Counted from the first letter of the stretch, positions 29,926 through 39,977 are shown. The stretch is 64,000 nt of DNA from Tunturiibacter empetritectus (GCF_014201375.1 NZ_JACHDZ010000001.1:723206-787205); one strand, 5' to 3'. Made by a program: numbers and translations. Notes: generated by a model from the sequence alone, not told the origin.

Positions 29926-32900
29926 CTATCTGCTTAGTCGAATCGCGAATTGCACCACACGGGGGTCCGTTGTGGTCGTTGTGATGGTGCCGAACGCAGC
30001 GGAACCAAAGCTGCCATTGGGCTGCGAGAACTCCGGCGTGTTGGTGAGGTTGAACATCTCTGCGCGAAACTCAAGATCAGCTTTTTCAAACAGTCGGGTA
30101 CGTTTGATGAGAGAGAGATCGAGGTCGCGATACGCGGGCCCACGTACTGGGTTGCGGGATGCGCTGCCGATAACAAACTGAGGAGCGGTAGCGAATGCCG
30201 CTGTGTTGAAGTAATGGGCGGGGGATCGCTGGTTGCCTGAGAGCTTAGGATTGCCGACAATATTGGGACGTTGAAGTGAAAAGCCAGCGAAAGAGTTGTT
30301 ATTGGTGGCCTGCGTAACGGTGACCGGAATCCCCGACTGCAGCGACAGGATGGTATTCAAGCTCCAGCCTCCGAGCAGTGCATTGCCCACACCTGTTGCA
30401 GCGAATCGGTGGTTGCGTCCGGCTGGCAGATCGTAGATGCCGCTGAATGAGGTTACATTCGGCATATCGCCGCTCGAGGAGTCGCGCTCCAGATAAGGGC
30501 GGAAGGTGTCTGCTGCGATAAGAGAGCTTGTGTTGGGTGAGGAGAGAACGGTAGAGGAGAAGACAGAAGACGCATCGTCAATGAGTTTGGAGTGAGTATA
30601 GGCGAAGAGGAAGGAGATGCCGCGAAAGAGACGCTGTTCAGCCTTGACCTCAATTGCGTTATAGTTCGTGGTTCCCGAGTTATGGCGGTACGTCGCAACG
30701 TTTTGGAAGCGGGGATAGGGCTTGATGAGCTGCGCGGCGGATATGGTCTTCGTATTGAGGGAACTAGATGGGGGGAGTTGGCCGAAGTAAGGATTTGTGA
30801 CTGGGGTTAACAACGAAGAGCCTTGCGCCAGCTGATCGGCCGTGAGCTGGTTAAGATTCGAGTCGGGGATACCGACATGAATGATGTTCGATCCGACGTA
30901 TGCAACTTCAACCGACAGATTGTTGGTCACTGCGCGCTGGACAGCGACGTTCCATTGCTGCACATAACCCGAACCGGCGGTACGATCGGCGGTGTACACG
31001 CTCTGGCCAAGACCGGCATTAGGACTGAGCGGAATGGGGGCAACGGAAGGCCCGTGCGAGAGCGCAAAGGCTGCGTTCACACTGTCTTGTGTCTTCTGCG
31101 ATACGCTCTGAATGAAAGGGAACTGGGGAACAGTGAAAGGCGTCGTGATTCCGGACTGGTCAATGAAGACGATTCCGAAGCCCGAACGGACGACAGTCTT
31201 CTCAGTCGCGAGATAGGTGAACCCCAGCCGCGGAGCGACATTGTCGTAGTGGAGTTCACGGGCGCTTCGCGAATTGCCATCGACGCCGACATAGTCAAGC
31301 TGTTGCGTAGCGAGATTGAAGACAGCGCCCTGATTGTTCTTTTCAGTAGAAGGATGATGCAGAGTCCAGCGCGCCCCGATGTTGAGAGTCAAGCGGTTGG
31401 AAGCCTTCCAGTCGTCTTGTAAAAAATATTCTTCAATATAGTCGCGAGGGCGAATCTTGGCCTGTTGAAGATCAATTTGGAAGGTATCAACTTGGCCAAG
31501 AAGAAAGCTGGCAATGGAGTTGCCGCTGTTTGTTACGCCTTGTTGGTTGGTTCCGGTGGTGGTGAAGGCGAAGGAGCCCGTCGGATTGGGAGGCGATACC
31601 GTATTCAGCTGATACCAGCGAAAATCGATACCGGCTTTAATGGCATGTGCGCCGCGGGTGTAGACAGCCGTGTCGACTACCTGCCAAACCGACGTCTGGA
31701 AGTTCGCGAAGGTGCTCGCGGAGGGGCCAAGCTGCTGGAAGCCAGTGAAGGTAAACAGCGGAAGGGCGTTATTGAACGCTGCGTTGGTGGGGATGCCTGG
31801 AATGCCAAGTGCGGCTGAGGCAGTGTCGGTGAGATCAGGGCCAATAATATTGTTGCTGCGGCGAGTGTACCCACCAGTGAGATTGTTGACCAGACGTGGG
31901 GAGAAGATATGAGCCTCGTTGGCGACGGCTTGCTGTCCACGCACATAGGAAAGTCCCGGTACGCCCCCCGTTCCGAGTGCTGCTCCACTGATCAAACCAC
32001 TGCCATCAGGCAAAGGGGTAACGGGCTGCTCAACTTCGTTGTAATACGTGTAGCGGCCAAAGGCGTGGTCGCGAACTCCGTAAGCTCCATCGATGCGTAC
32101 GTCGAACTGGTTCTGATGATCGGCATCATTCGCTGTGCGGCTGTAGTTGTTGGCGGCGTTGCCATTGGTGGGGATTGGGAAGCGTGCAAGGAGTGCTTCG
32201 GCTGCGGGGTCGAGCGGTATGTTAATAACGTCGCCGGGAAACTCCTGGCGAACATTTTTCCCGTTGACGATAGTGGTCGTAGCCGGGTTGTAGATCTTTG
32301 AGACGCCAGTGAAGATACCTTTGCGCTCATTGTTGGTAGGAATTGTGGAGGTGAGGGTGCGGCCGATAAGCTGCTTTACTCCCTGGTAGTCGCCAAAGAA
32401 AAAGAGGCGGTCGTAAAGAATGGGCGCCCCGAGTGTAGCCCCGTAAAGGTTGCGGCGGTACTCAGGTTTGCGTCCCGCTGGTGCGAAATAGTTGCGGGCA
32501 TTAAGATCCTCGTTGCGAAGATATTCAAAGAGGCTTCCGTGTATGTCGTTGGAGCCCGACCGGGTCGCGACGTTGACCACGCCGCCGTTGAAACGGCCAA
32601 ACTCCGCAGGCACATTGTTGGCTTCGATGGTGAACTCCGCAACATCATCGAGGATAGGAAAGAAGGCGACCTGACCCGGCTCGGGTTGCAGCGCCGAGAT
32701 GCCGTCGTAGAGGTATTCATTGGTGCGTGGACGGCCGCCGTTGATGCGGGGAAGCAAGGTTCCGGGAGGCAGTTCGACACCCGGAGCCAATGTCGCTAGT
32801 TGAATGAAATTCCGTGTGTTGAGCGGAATAGCGGCAACTATGGCACCAGTGATATTGGTCTGAATGTTGCTGGTCTCTGCCTGTAGGAGAGGAGCATCGC

Positions 32901-33261
32901 TGTTGACGGTCACAGTCTGTTGATCGCCTCCAGGACTCAGCGTGAGATCAAGGCTCACGGTCTGTCCGACAATGACAGTGACACCCTCACGATCCAGACT
33001 CTTGAACCCAGGCGCCTTTACCTCCACACGATAAGAGCCTGGATTGAGATGGATAAAAAGATAATCGCCCGAACTGGAGGTGGTCGTAGACCGATGCAGA
33101 TTTGTCGAAGACTCGACTAATTCAACCGGAGCATTTGCGATCGAGGCGCCCGAGGGATCGAGAACGCGGCCCTTCAAATCCGCTGCGATTTGAGCGGAGG
33201 CTATCGCTCCATCTATTAAGACGGGAAGGAAAAGGGCGCAAAAAAGGCGATGAAGCTTCAT
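29926..33261 (-). CDS. TonB-dependent receptor, Oar-like
   Basis: An 1111-residue outer-membrane receptor. A signal peptide ends near ASAQ (residue 24), followed by a carboxypeptidase-regulatory-like beta domain (about 28-112), the plug (about 125-250, with LNTRNFIQL and NVPAEFGRFNGGVVNV) and a long barrel. A good AGGAG precedes the ATG. It ends IRLSR rather than in an aromatic residue. It faces the CRTAC1/cytochrome operon, and a functional link is plausible but unproven. It is clearly a different receptor from the one at 4853 and has a different plug loop. Confidence 0.9.
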   Translation of the reverse strand: MKLHRLFCALFLPVLIDGAIASAQIAADLKGRVLDPSGASIANAPVELVESSTNLHRSTTTSSSGDYLFIHLNPGSYRVEVKAPGFKSLDREGVTVIVGQTVSLDLTLSPGGDQQTVTVNSDAPLLQAETSNIQTNITGAIVAAIPLNTRNFIQLATLAPGVELPPGTLLPRINGGRPRTNEYLYDGISALQPEPGQVAFFPILDDVAEFTIEANNVPAEFGRFNGGVVNVATRSGSNDIHGSLFEYLRNEDLNARNYFAPAGRKPEYRRNLYGATLGAPILYDRLFFFGDYQGVKQLIGRTLTSTIPTNNERKGIFTGVSKIYNPATTTIVNGKNVRQEFPGDVINIPLDPAAEALLARFPIPTNGNAANNYSRTANDADHQNQFDVRIDGAYGVRDHAFGRYTYYNEVEQPVTPLPDGSGLISGAALGTGGVPGLSYVRGQQAVANEAHIFSPRLVNNLTGGYTRRSNNIIGPDLTDTASAALGIPGIPTNAAFNNALPLFTFTGFQQLGPSASTFANFQTSVWQVVDTAVYTRGAHAIKAGIDFRWYQLNTVSPPNPTGSFAFTTTGTNQQGVTNSGNSIASFLLGQVDTFQIDLQQAKIRPRDYIEEYFLQDDWKASNRLTLNIGARWTLHHPSTEKNNQGAVFNLATQQLDYVGVDGNSRSARELHYDNVAPRLGFTYLATEKTVVRSGFGIVFIDQSGITTPFTVPQFPFIQSVSQKTQDSVNAAFALSHGPSVAPIPLSPNAGLGQSVYTADRTAGSGYVQQWNVAVQRAVTNNLSVEVAYVGSNIIHVGIPDSNLNQLTADQLAQGSSLLTPVTNPYFGQLPPSSSLNTKTISAAQLIKPYPRFQNVATYRHNSGTTNYNAIEVKAEQRLFRGISFLFAYTHSKLIDDASSVFSSTVLSSPNTSSLIAADTFRPYLERDSSSGDMPNVTSFSGIYDLPAGRNHRFAATGVGNALLGGWSLNTILSLQSGIPVTVTQATNNNSFAGFSLQRPNIVGNPKLSGNQRSPAHYFNTAAFATAPQFVIGSASRNPVRGPAYRDLDLSLIKRTRLFEKADLEFRAEMFNLTNTPEFSQPNGSFGSAAFGTITTTTTDPRVVQFAIRLSR

Positions 33262-33442
33262 GAAACCCGCTCCTGGAAACGCAGCTTTTGAGGTGCGTCC
33301 GGTGGTCCTAAGGATTAGCGCGAACAGTCGAGCCGAGCCTGGCCTCCCCGCACGGTGTTCAACTCGAATATTACGAAGCTAGTCGATTCAAATCGTATAG
33401 TCAAACGATTCGCCCACGCATCGACAAACTGTCTGGTGCATT

Positions 33443-33865
33443 TTACGAAGGATCGTCGAGGCGCTCAATCATTACATCTGTCGATTTAATGAGAGCAGCA
33501 GCAAGATCGCCTTTCTTCAACTGAAGCTCGCGAACCGCGTTCGCAGTGATGATCGCAGTCACATGTGCGTCTCCTACAGAGAGAACAACCTCGGCGAGAA
33601 GGCCTTCTATGTGGATGCTCACAACCTTGCCCACAAGTTGATTTCTACCGCTGACCCGTCGATACCGCTGACGTGATTCGGCAGCGGGCTTCATCTGGTC
33701 TTTCGTCAGAAAAGGCTTCAAAGCAGCTTCTGACAACCGATGATGACCACCGGGAGTCTGAACGGTCTTCAACTTCCCGTTCAAGATCCATTGTTTGATC
33801 GTCGGGTAGCTCACACCCAGCATGCGAGATGCTTCTCGAGGCGTCAGCAATTGGCGAGTCGTCAT
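33443..33865 (-). CDS. HTH-TOBE (molybdopterin-binding-type) transcriptional regulator
   Basis: A 140-residue protein with an excisionase/MerR-like helix-turn-helix (about 6-50, LTPREASRMLGVSYPTIKQW) and a C-terminal TOBE/Mop domain (about 74-138) of the kind that binds molybdate or other oxyanions. It is probably a small DNA-binding sensor. The start has no strong ribosome site. It is 49 bases downstream of the flavoprotein gene on the same strand and may be the third gene of that operon. The ligand is inferred from the domain family only. Confidence 0.82.
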   Translation of the reverse strand: MTTRQLLTPREASRMLGVSYPTIKQWILNGKLKTVQTPGGHHRLSEAALKPFLTKDQMKPAAESRQRYRRVSGRNQLVGKVVSIHIEGLLAEVVLSVGDAHVTAIITANAVRELQLKKGDLAAALIKSTDVMIERLDDPS

Positions 33866-33914
33866 GGCCTATAGTTGTAGCATTTTTCGAAGCCGAAGAC
33901 ACCTAAATGGTTTT

Positions 33915-35294
33915 TCACCGAAGCGGTGTCATCGATTGGAGCATCGTAGGAATCAGCTCCGAAACCGTAGGATGAATGTGAACTGCGCGTGAGAGGGTTG
34001 TATACGGGGCGCCTGCGTACATCATGCTCAGGATGCAATGAATAGCTTCGTCACCACCAGTGCCCAGGATGGAGGCTCCCAGAATTTTCTTGCTCTCTGC
34101 ATCCACCAGCACCTTCATGAAACCCTGCGACTCTCCCTTCTCCACGGCACGGCCAACTTTTGTCATTGGACGAGTTCCGATCAAAGCGGGGCGCCCACTT
34201 TCGCGTACCTGCTTTTCGGTAAGACCAACCTGCGCCATGGGAGGATCGATGTAAAGGGCACTCACAGGGATACGGTCGCTCACTCGCCGAGAGCCATTCT
34301 TGAGAAGGTTATCAGCCACGATCTCAAAGTCGTTGTAAGAAGTGTGAGTAAAAGCTCCTCTGCCGTTACAATCTCCGAGCGCCCAGATTCCCGAGACAGA
34401 GGTTCGGAGCTGGTCGTCTACCGTGATATAGCCGCGCTCATCGGTCTGCACGCCGGCGGCTGACAGTCCGAGATCGTCCGTGTTTGGCTGCCTTCCAACG
34501 GCCAGAAGTATGCGCGATCCTACGACCTTAGGATGACCCTCGAGGCAGTCGAGTCCAACCGCTACTTCTCCTCCATTGTTTTCAAGTTGGATACAGTTCG
34601 CGTCGAGACGAAGCTGAATCCCCTCGGACTGCAGGATCTCCCGAACGCCGGAAGAGATGTCGTCATCCTCGTTGGGCACGAGGCGCGACTTGCGCTCGAC
34701 GACCGTTACCTCAGCACCGAAGCGGCGATACATCTGCGCAAACTCCAACCCGACGTAGCTACCTCCGACGACGATGAGATGTTGCGGGAGTTCATCAAGA
34801 TCGAGGATGGTCGTGCTGGTCAGAAAAGGAACATCGCCAACGCCGGGCATATTCGGCACGGCTGGCCTCGCGCCAACGTTCAGAAAAATATTCTTAGCAT
34901 GAAGCACTTCCTCGCCAACCCGAATCTCATTTGGAGATTCGAAGCGCGCTGTTCCTGTAAAGACGGTGCACCGCTCCATGCCTCGCAGCCAGCTTTCAAC
35001 GCCCGTCCGGGACTTCATTACGATCGCATCCTTGCGAGCCAGGACTTTTTTCATGTCCACGCTAACCGGCTCATGACGCACAACTCCGAAGTCGTCCCCC
35101 CGGCGTGCGATGTGTGCCGCATGGGCACTTGCGACCATAGCCTTGGTGGGCGTGCATCCAACATTGACGCATGTGCCCCCGAACAACTTACGCTCAACGA
35201 AGGCGACCTTCCAGCCGGCCTGCGTGAGTTGACCTGCCAGCGATGGCCCTGCCTGTCCCGCACCGATAATAATTGCGTCGAAGTCTTGTCTCAT
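33915..35294 (-). CDS. Mercuric-reductase-like FAD/NAD(P) disulfide oxidoreductase
   Basis: A 459-residue flavoprotein of the pyridine nucleotide-disulfide oxidoreductase class. The FAD-binding GAGQAG is at 11-16, the redox pair is in GGTCVNVGCTP (Cys42 and Cys47), the second Rossmann motif is GGSYVGLEF, and the C-terminal HIHPTVSEL carries the active-site His. It lacks the N-terminal metal-binding domain and the C-terminal CC pair of true MerA, so mercury reduction is unlikely; reduction of another thiol or small disulfide is more probable. It overlaps the DUF4126 gene by four bases (ATGA) and precedes the TOBE regulator. Confidence 0.88.
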   Translation of the reverse strand: MRQDFDAIIIGAGQAGPSLAGQLTQAGWKVAFVERKLFGGTCVNVGCTPTKAMVASAHAAHIARRGDDFGVVRHEPVSVDMKKVLARKDAIVMKSRTGVESWLRGMERCTVFTGTARFESPNEIRVGEEVLHAKNIFLNVGARPAVPNMPGVGDVPFLTSTTILDLDELPQHLIVVGGSYVGLEFAQMYRRFGAEVTVVERKSRLVPNEDDDISSGVREILQSEGIQLRLDANCIQLENNGGEVAVGLDCLEGHPKVVGSRILLAVGRQPNTDDLGLSAAGVQTDERGYITVDDQLRTSVSGIWALGDCNGRGAFTHTSYNDFEIVADNLLKNGSRRVSDRIPVSALYIDPPMAQVGLTEKQVRESGRPALIGTRPMTKVGRAVEKGESQGFMKVLVDAESKKILGASILGTGGDEAIHCILSMMYAGAPYTTLSRAVHIHPTVSELIPTMLQSMTPLR

Positions 35295-35755
35295 CCGAGT
35301 CTTGTCACAACCACAATAGCAAGTATGATCGCAACGGCGTCCTCAAGCAAAGCAGCGGGGAGATCTTTTCCAAAGACCTCAGCCAGTTTGGTGCGTACCG
35401 CGGCACCCCCAAGTGTGCCTGCGACTGCACCTACGGCGCCGGCGACAAGGCCGAGCACCAGCGATTGCCGTGCCGCTCCCACTGCCGCTCCAGAGAAAGC
35501 TCCGCTGATAACACGGAAGATGAACTGCGGAGGCACCTTACGGCTGGGCGTCTTCGGGAGTTTGTCGTTGATCAACTCGCCAATAGCGAGGACCGTGAAG
35601 ATGTAGGGTGTAGCCGCGTATCCCAAAAAGGCGAGAGGAGTGCCTTGAAGCGGCAGTAAACCAAGACGAGCTGCCCAGCTTGCGGCTGCAGGTGCGGTCA
35701 GAGCGCGGAGCCCGGAGACGATACCAATCAAAAACGCAAGCACGATGATGAACAT
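35291..35755 (-). CDS. DUF4126-type small membrane protein
   Basis: A 154-residue, very hydrophobic protein with about four transmembrane segments rich in Gly and Ala. It begins with a SGLRALTAPAA stretch typical of the DUF4126 family. Function is unknown. It is the first gene of a probable operon: its stop overlaps the start of the mercuric-reductase-like gene by four bases. A membrane component working with the flavoprotein is possible. Nothing in the sequence shows a substrate. Confidence 0.75.
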   Translation of the reverse strand: MFIIVLAFLIGIVSGLRALTAPAAASWAARLGLLPLQGTPLAFLGYAATPYIFTVLAIGELINDKLPKTPSRKVPPQFIFRVISGAFSGAAVGAARQSLVLGLVAGAVGAVAGTLGGAAVRTKLAEVFGKDLPAALLEDAVAIILAIVVVTRLG

Positions 35756-35973
35756 GAAAGCTCCTGTAGTGGGCCAAAACTATCTTACTTGTCGAGCGGT
35801 GGCGTCCCGGATGCCGAATGCATCGTGAGCCACGAATAGACTGTTTGTTTAAGGAATGTCGTTGGCCGAGAATATGCCCGGAGCGTGATAAAAGAAAGAC
35901 CCAAAAGCGTACATCGCCACCAATCCCTTTGAGGGGGCAGTAGTTGTGCCTGCCGATCAAAGTTCAGCGAATT

Positions 35974-36450
35974 TTACAGTCCGAGTTCCGTAAGTCCAGG
36001 GTGCTCGTCGGGACGCCGTCCGAGCGGCCAATGAAAGAGCCTCTCACTCTCATTAATGGGTAGATCGTTGATGCAGGCATAACGATGATGCATCGCCCCA
36101 TCTTTGTCGAACTCCCAGTTTTCATTGCCGTAAGAACGGTACCACTGCCCAGATGCGTCATGCGACTCGTAGGCAAAACGGACCGCGATGCGGGAGCCTC
36201 CAAAGGCCCATAACTCCTTGATGAGCCGGTAATCCAGTTCTTTTTGCCATTTGCGAGTGAGAAACTGAACGATCTGCTCTCGCCCGTTGACGAACTCGGA
36301 GCGATTGCGCCACTTGCTATCGAGCGTATAAGCGAGGCAGACCTTTTCAGGATCGCGCGAGTTCCAGCCGTCCTCGGCCTTGCGAACTTTAAGGATTGCC
36401 GTCTCCTGCGTGAACGGGGGGACGAGCGCGACTGTCGATTCATTGCTCAT
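35974..36450 (-). CDS. DUF1348 / NTF2-like protein
   Basis: A 158-residue cytoplasmic protein with the SnoaL/NTF2-like fold expected for DUF1348: [15 protein letters not shown] at the start, a WRNRSEF segment, then [13 protein letters not shown] and WEFD. A strong GAAGGAG precedes the ATG. Members are common in soil bacteria and have no assigned reaction. It stands alone between the DUF4126 gene and the divergent secreted esterase. Confidence 0.85.
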   Translation of the reverse strand: MSNESTVALVPPFTQETAILKVRKAEDGWNSRDPEKVCLAYTLDSKWRNRSEFVNGREQIVQFLTRKWQKELDYRLIKELWAFGGSRIAVRFAYESHDASGQWYRSYGNENWEFDKDGAMHHRYACINDLPINESERLFHWPLGRRPDEHPGLTELGL

Positions 36451-36589
36451 ATTTATGCTCCTTCAGGCTACGCCGATGCTTGGTAACCATAAACTACTAG
36501 TGAAGCATTACGGTCAGAGCAAAGGCAAGCAGAGCAACGTCCCTGGCGTCAGGAATGAGATATAGCTGAAACCAGAAAAGGAGTCCTCA

Positions 36590-37723
36590 TTGTTCCGTCT
36601 TTTGAGCGTCGTATTCCTGATCAGCCTGGGCGTCAGTCTGGCGATCGCCCAGGCGCCACCAACGCCGCCGGTAGCAAGCCACCCCGTTCGTCCTACTCCA
36701 CCCACACGCGATCCACACACGTCTGGTTATGTCGCGGCCAGGGAGTTGCCCGACGGCACCAATGCTCCCACAAATGCCGATGGGAACTTTATCCTTGGCC
36801 CCACTCACAACCCGGCCCCGGAGATGACTGCGCGCGAAGGAGTGCCGCAGGGAACGGTGTATGAGTTCACTATGGATTCCGCTGACAGCAAGATCTATCC
36901 CGGCATCGCGCGGGAGGCCGGTACCTATGGCACTGTCGATCCCACTGACTCCGCCAAACTGGTGGTAAGCACCCACCCCGCTTCCTACACTCGGCGAGTG
37001 ACGGTTTACGTCCCCAAACAATACGCTCCAGGCAGCGTCGCGCCATTCCTCGTCGGAACAGATGGACCCGACCGTGCGCTGTTCACGGCCCTGGACAATT
37101 TGATCGCCGAGCGCCGAGTGCCAGTGATGATCGCCATCTCCATAAGCAATGGCGGGAGCGATGCTCAGGGCAGCGAACGCGGCCTGGAATACGACACTAT
37201 GTCAGGGTTGTATGCGGAGTTCGTCGAGAAAGAAGTGGTCCCCCTGGTCGAGAAGAGATACAACGTGAAATTGACCAAAGATCCCGACGGCCGCGCGACG
37301 ATGGGCGGTAGCTCCGGTGGTTCGTGCGCACTCATCATGGCCTGGTATCACCCTGAGCTATACCACCGCGTTCTAACCTATTCGGGCACGTACGTGAATC
37401 AACAATGGCCATACAACGCCAAAACTCCTCACGGCGCATGGGAGTTTCATGAACACCTCATCCCGAACTCCCCGGTCAAGCCGCTGCGAATCTGGATGGA
37501 GGTGGGCGACAGGGACCTTCTCAATCCAAATGTCATGCGTGACAATATGCACGACTGGGTCGTCGCCAATGAGAACATGGCCAAAGTGCTGGCCGCAAAG
37601 GGCTACCATTACCAGTTTGTCTTTGCCCGCAACGCCGGGCACGTCGACCGGGCCGTGAAACAGCAGACTCTACCGGAGGCTCTGGAATATCTATGGCAGG
37701 GCTATCCCACCGCGATGCCGTGA
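36590..37723 (+). CDS. Secreted alpha/beta-hydrolase esterase (enterochelin-esterase-like)
   Basis: A 377-residue exported hydrolase. The signal peptide (about 1-21, ending AIAQ) is followed by a Pro-rich linker and an esterase-D/enterochelin-esterase-like domain with RRVTVYVP, the nucleophile elbow GSSGG (Ser242) and a late NAGHVD containing the likely catalytic His. The start is TTG with a strong AAAAGGAG seven bases before it. It may cleave acyl or feruloyl-type esters outside the cytoplasm; siderophore hydrolysis is another possibility. Nearby genes do not settle the substrate. Confidence 0.83.
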   Translation: MFRLLSVVFLISLGVSLAIAQAPPTPPVASHPVRPTPPTRDPHTSGYVAARELPDGTNAPTNADGNFILGPTHNPAPEMTAREGVPQGTVYEFTMDSADSKIYPGIAREAGTYGTVDPTDSAKLVVSTHPASYTRRVTVYVPKQYAPGSVAPFLVGTDGPDRALFTALDNLIAERRVPVMIAISISNGGSDAQGSERGLEYDTMSGLYAEFVEKEVVPLVEKRYNVKLTKDPDGRATMGGSSGGSCALIMAWYHPELYHRVLTYSGTYVNQQWPYNAKTPHGAWEFHEHLIPNSPVKPLRIWMEVGDRDLLNPNVMRDNMHDWVVANENMAKVLAAKGYHYQFVFARNAGHVDRAVKQQTLPEALEYLWQGYPTAMP

Positions 37724-37800
37724 TTCACTTTTAGGACTCGCCAATGTTGCGGATAGTTTAGCGACTACCGCTACAGGATAGTCTCGCAAAAGGGTCGATC

Positions 37801-37854
37801 TTATGGAGCGCCGAATGGGATTTGAACTCATGATACTGGTTTTGCAGACCAGCG
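37801..37854 (-). pseudogene. 3' fragment of tRNA-Cys
   Basis: On the minus strand this stretch matches the anticodon arm (with GCA), variable loop, T-arm, acceptor 3' strand and CCA of the tRNA-Cys at 39978-40053, with two substitutions and one deleted base over about 52 positions. The D-arm and 5' acceptor strand are missing and replaced by unrelated sequence, so it cannot fold into a tRNA. It has the same orientation as the intact gene, and the patatin gene lies between the two copies. Confidence 0.8.
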
Positions 37855-37987
37855 AAGCCAGGTGATACAAGATGAGCCGGGGTGATATTGATCAATAGAA
37901 TCAGTAGTTACCACCAAGGGGCTATGACCAATTAGGTATATGGTTTCCAGTTCGGAAGGGTGCTCTAATTCTGCTGCGAGGAGAGAT

Positions 37988-39670
37988 ATGCCGAAGCGGC
38001 TGGCTATTACGATTGCGGGTGCGGTGTCGTTGGGGAGTTACGAGGCGGGTGTTCTGTATGAGGTACTGGATGCAATTCATCAGCATAACTCCGCCGAAGG
38101 GGTGACGGATGACGAGAAGATTCTTATCGATGTCATGACGGGTGCTTCGGCCGGTGCGATGACGGCCGTGATTGTGGCGCATAAGATGTTGTACTCGGCC
38201 AATGAGTTTCGCGATCCGTACGACAATCCGCTGTACAACGTGTGGGTGAAACGGATCGACCTCGAGGGGTTGTTGAAGACGGTGGACGAAACGACCGGCC
38301 AAGTGGAGCCGCCGCTGCGTTCGATCTTTTCGTCGAACGTGGTTGAGGGGATCGCAAAGGATACGATACTGGGACGATATGCGTCGGGAGAGTGGCCAGC
38401 TCCCATAACGCACCTGGCTGCTGCGCGGTCCATCTCCATCGGAATGACGCTGACGAACCTAAACGGCGTGGACTACGGCTATGACATGCAGCCTTGCGGG
38501 AAGTTCATTTACACGCGGCATGAAGACCAGATGACACGAGTGGTGAGTGTGGACGGGAGCGATAAGCCGGAGGTGTGGCGTGAGTTGGCGGACGCATCGG
38601 TGGCAAGCGGGGCATATCCGTTGGCCTTTCGCGCAAAGGAGATGGACCGCCGGCGGGCGGACTACGCAAAAAACGGCTTGGAACCGTGGACGGATGATCC
38701 GTCGAGGTTTACGTACACCGACGGCGGAATCCTGCAGAACGAGCCGTTGGGTATGGCTAAAAACCTGGTGGATGAGATCGACAGGCATTGGTACAACGAC
38801 AGCCGGTTCTATTTGTTTGTGTCGCCGCACGGGAGAACTTCGAGCGCGGATTCGAGCTTTTGTGAGGTGAATGCAGACTACTTTCAGATGATGAAACGGT
38901 GGGCGAAGGTACTGCTAGGTCAGTCAGAGTTTCAGGACTGGATTACAGCGGTGGAGATGAATGAGCAGATTGCTCTCATGGACGCTCGTGCCAGCGAACT
39001 GGTAGAGAAGCTGCGTTCAGGCGAAATCAAGAGCGGAAGCCTAAAGAGAACCGCGGATGGTTTGCTGAAGGTGTTGTTTTCGCAGCCGACGCGCACGGGG
39101 ACGAGGCAGGTCGCGAAAATCGGAAGAGAGAGTCTGGCTGAGGCCAGGCGGCGGATTGGACACCAATACAAGGAGGAGATTGCAAGTCTGGGGCCAGGAA
39201 GCTACGCCGCCGATGCGTTTCGCGATACGGTGCTTGCGTTTGAGACGGCGGCGAATCTGGGACAGTGTGACTATATGCGGATATATGGAATCGCGGTTTC
39301 CGAGGAGTTGCTGGCAGGAGCGGACCTGACGGGCTTTCTGGGGTTCTTCGATGAGCGGTATCGCGTGCATGACTATGACCGGGGACGGATGGTGGCGCGG
39401 ATGGTGTTGACCGATCCCGTGATGAGTGAAGCGGGAGAGCTTGGGCCGATACGGTATACGCCGAAGCATACGAACCCTATCGACAGCACCCTGAACGGGC
39501 TGCAACTGGCGCAGCTGTCGATCGAGGAGCAAAGAGAATTTCGCGAGGGTGTGAAGAAGCGCGTCAGCGAGATGGTGCGATACCTGATTGGGTTCTGGTC
39601 TTATCCGGCGGACGTGGTGGTGATCGAACCGCTGATGAATGCGATTTTGAATCATATGTTCCGGGAGTAG
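37988..39670 (+). CDS. Patatin-like phospholipase
   Basis: A 560-residue lipid acyl hydrolase of the patatin group. The oxyanion segment GAVSLGSYEAG is at 11-21, the nucleophile GASAG at 52-56 (Ser54) and the catalytic Asp in DGG at 245-247. It likely cleaves acyl groups from phospholipids at the inner face of the membrane. The C-terminal half (about 270-560) is long, mostly helical and unassigned. The frame is open to 37940, but ATG at 37988 has GAGGAG and begins at the first beta strand. The gene lies alone between tRNA-Cys and its fragment. No nucleotide cyclase is adjacent, so there is no sign of a CBASS effector role. Confidence 0.87.
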   Translation: MPKRLAITIAGAVSLGSYEAGVLYEVLDAIHQHNSAEGVTDDEKILIDVMTGASAGAMTAVIVAHKMLYSANEFRDPYDNPLYNVWVKRIDLEGLLKTVDETTGQVEPPLRSIFSSNVVEGIAKDTILGRYASGEWPAPITHLAAARSISIGMTLTNLNGVDYGYDMQPCGKFIYTRHEDQMTRVVSVDGSDKPEVWRELADASVASGAYPLAFRAKEMDRRRADYAKNGLEPWTDDPSRFTYTDGGILQNEPLGMAKNLVDEIDRHWYNDSRFYLFVSPHGRTSSADSSFCEVNADYFQMMKRWAKVLLGQSEFQDWITAVEMNEQIALMDARASELVEKLRSGEIKSGSLKRTADGLLKVLFSQPTRTGTRQVAKIGRESLAEARRRIGHQYKEEIASLGPGSYAADAFRDTVLAFETAANLGQCDYMRIYGIAVSEELLAGADLTGFLGFFDERYRVHDYDRGRMVARMVLTDPVMSEAGELGPIRYTPKHTNPIDSTLNGLQLAQLSIEEQREFREGVKKRVSEMVRYLIGFWSYPADVVVIEPLMNAILNHMFRE

Positions 39671-39977
39671 CGTGGCGTGGGTTATGTCGGGGTCCGCTAG
39701 AACTGGGTGTGGAGATTCGACCCGAATACCATCCGCCGCATGTTAGCCGCATGTTAATCGATGAGCCCGGCGTACTCAATGAGGGCAAGCAAACGCGCAG
39801 GGACAGTAAAGGTCCTATGTTAGCCTCCACATCCCCCGCTTCGGTCAACTCTACATCTTCATCAAGGGCTAGCGTCGCAGCAAGGTTATAAGGTGAGGAT
39901 ATAGATCTCAAAGAACTCTGCGAATATCTCAGGCTCTCACGATCACCCGTCTTTGTTCGTCGAGTGGCTGAATTTTA
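39671..39977. other. Non-coding stretch between patatin and tRNA-Cys
   Basis: I see no gene or terminator here. It lies immediately beyond the 3' end of the tRNA and is the inner edge of the segment bounded by the tRNA copies. Confidence 0.35.

Noticed and set aside
33915..35294. True mercuric reductase and a mer operon
   Set aside because: The protein lacks the metal-binding domain and C-terminal Cys pair, and no merT, merP or merR gene is near.
37988..39670. Patatin as a CapV-type anti-phage effector
   Set aside because: No cyclic nucleotide synthase or CBASS accessory gene is adjacent, and the isolated gene is equally explained as an ordinary lipase.
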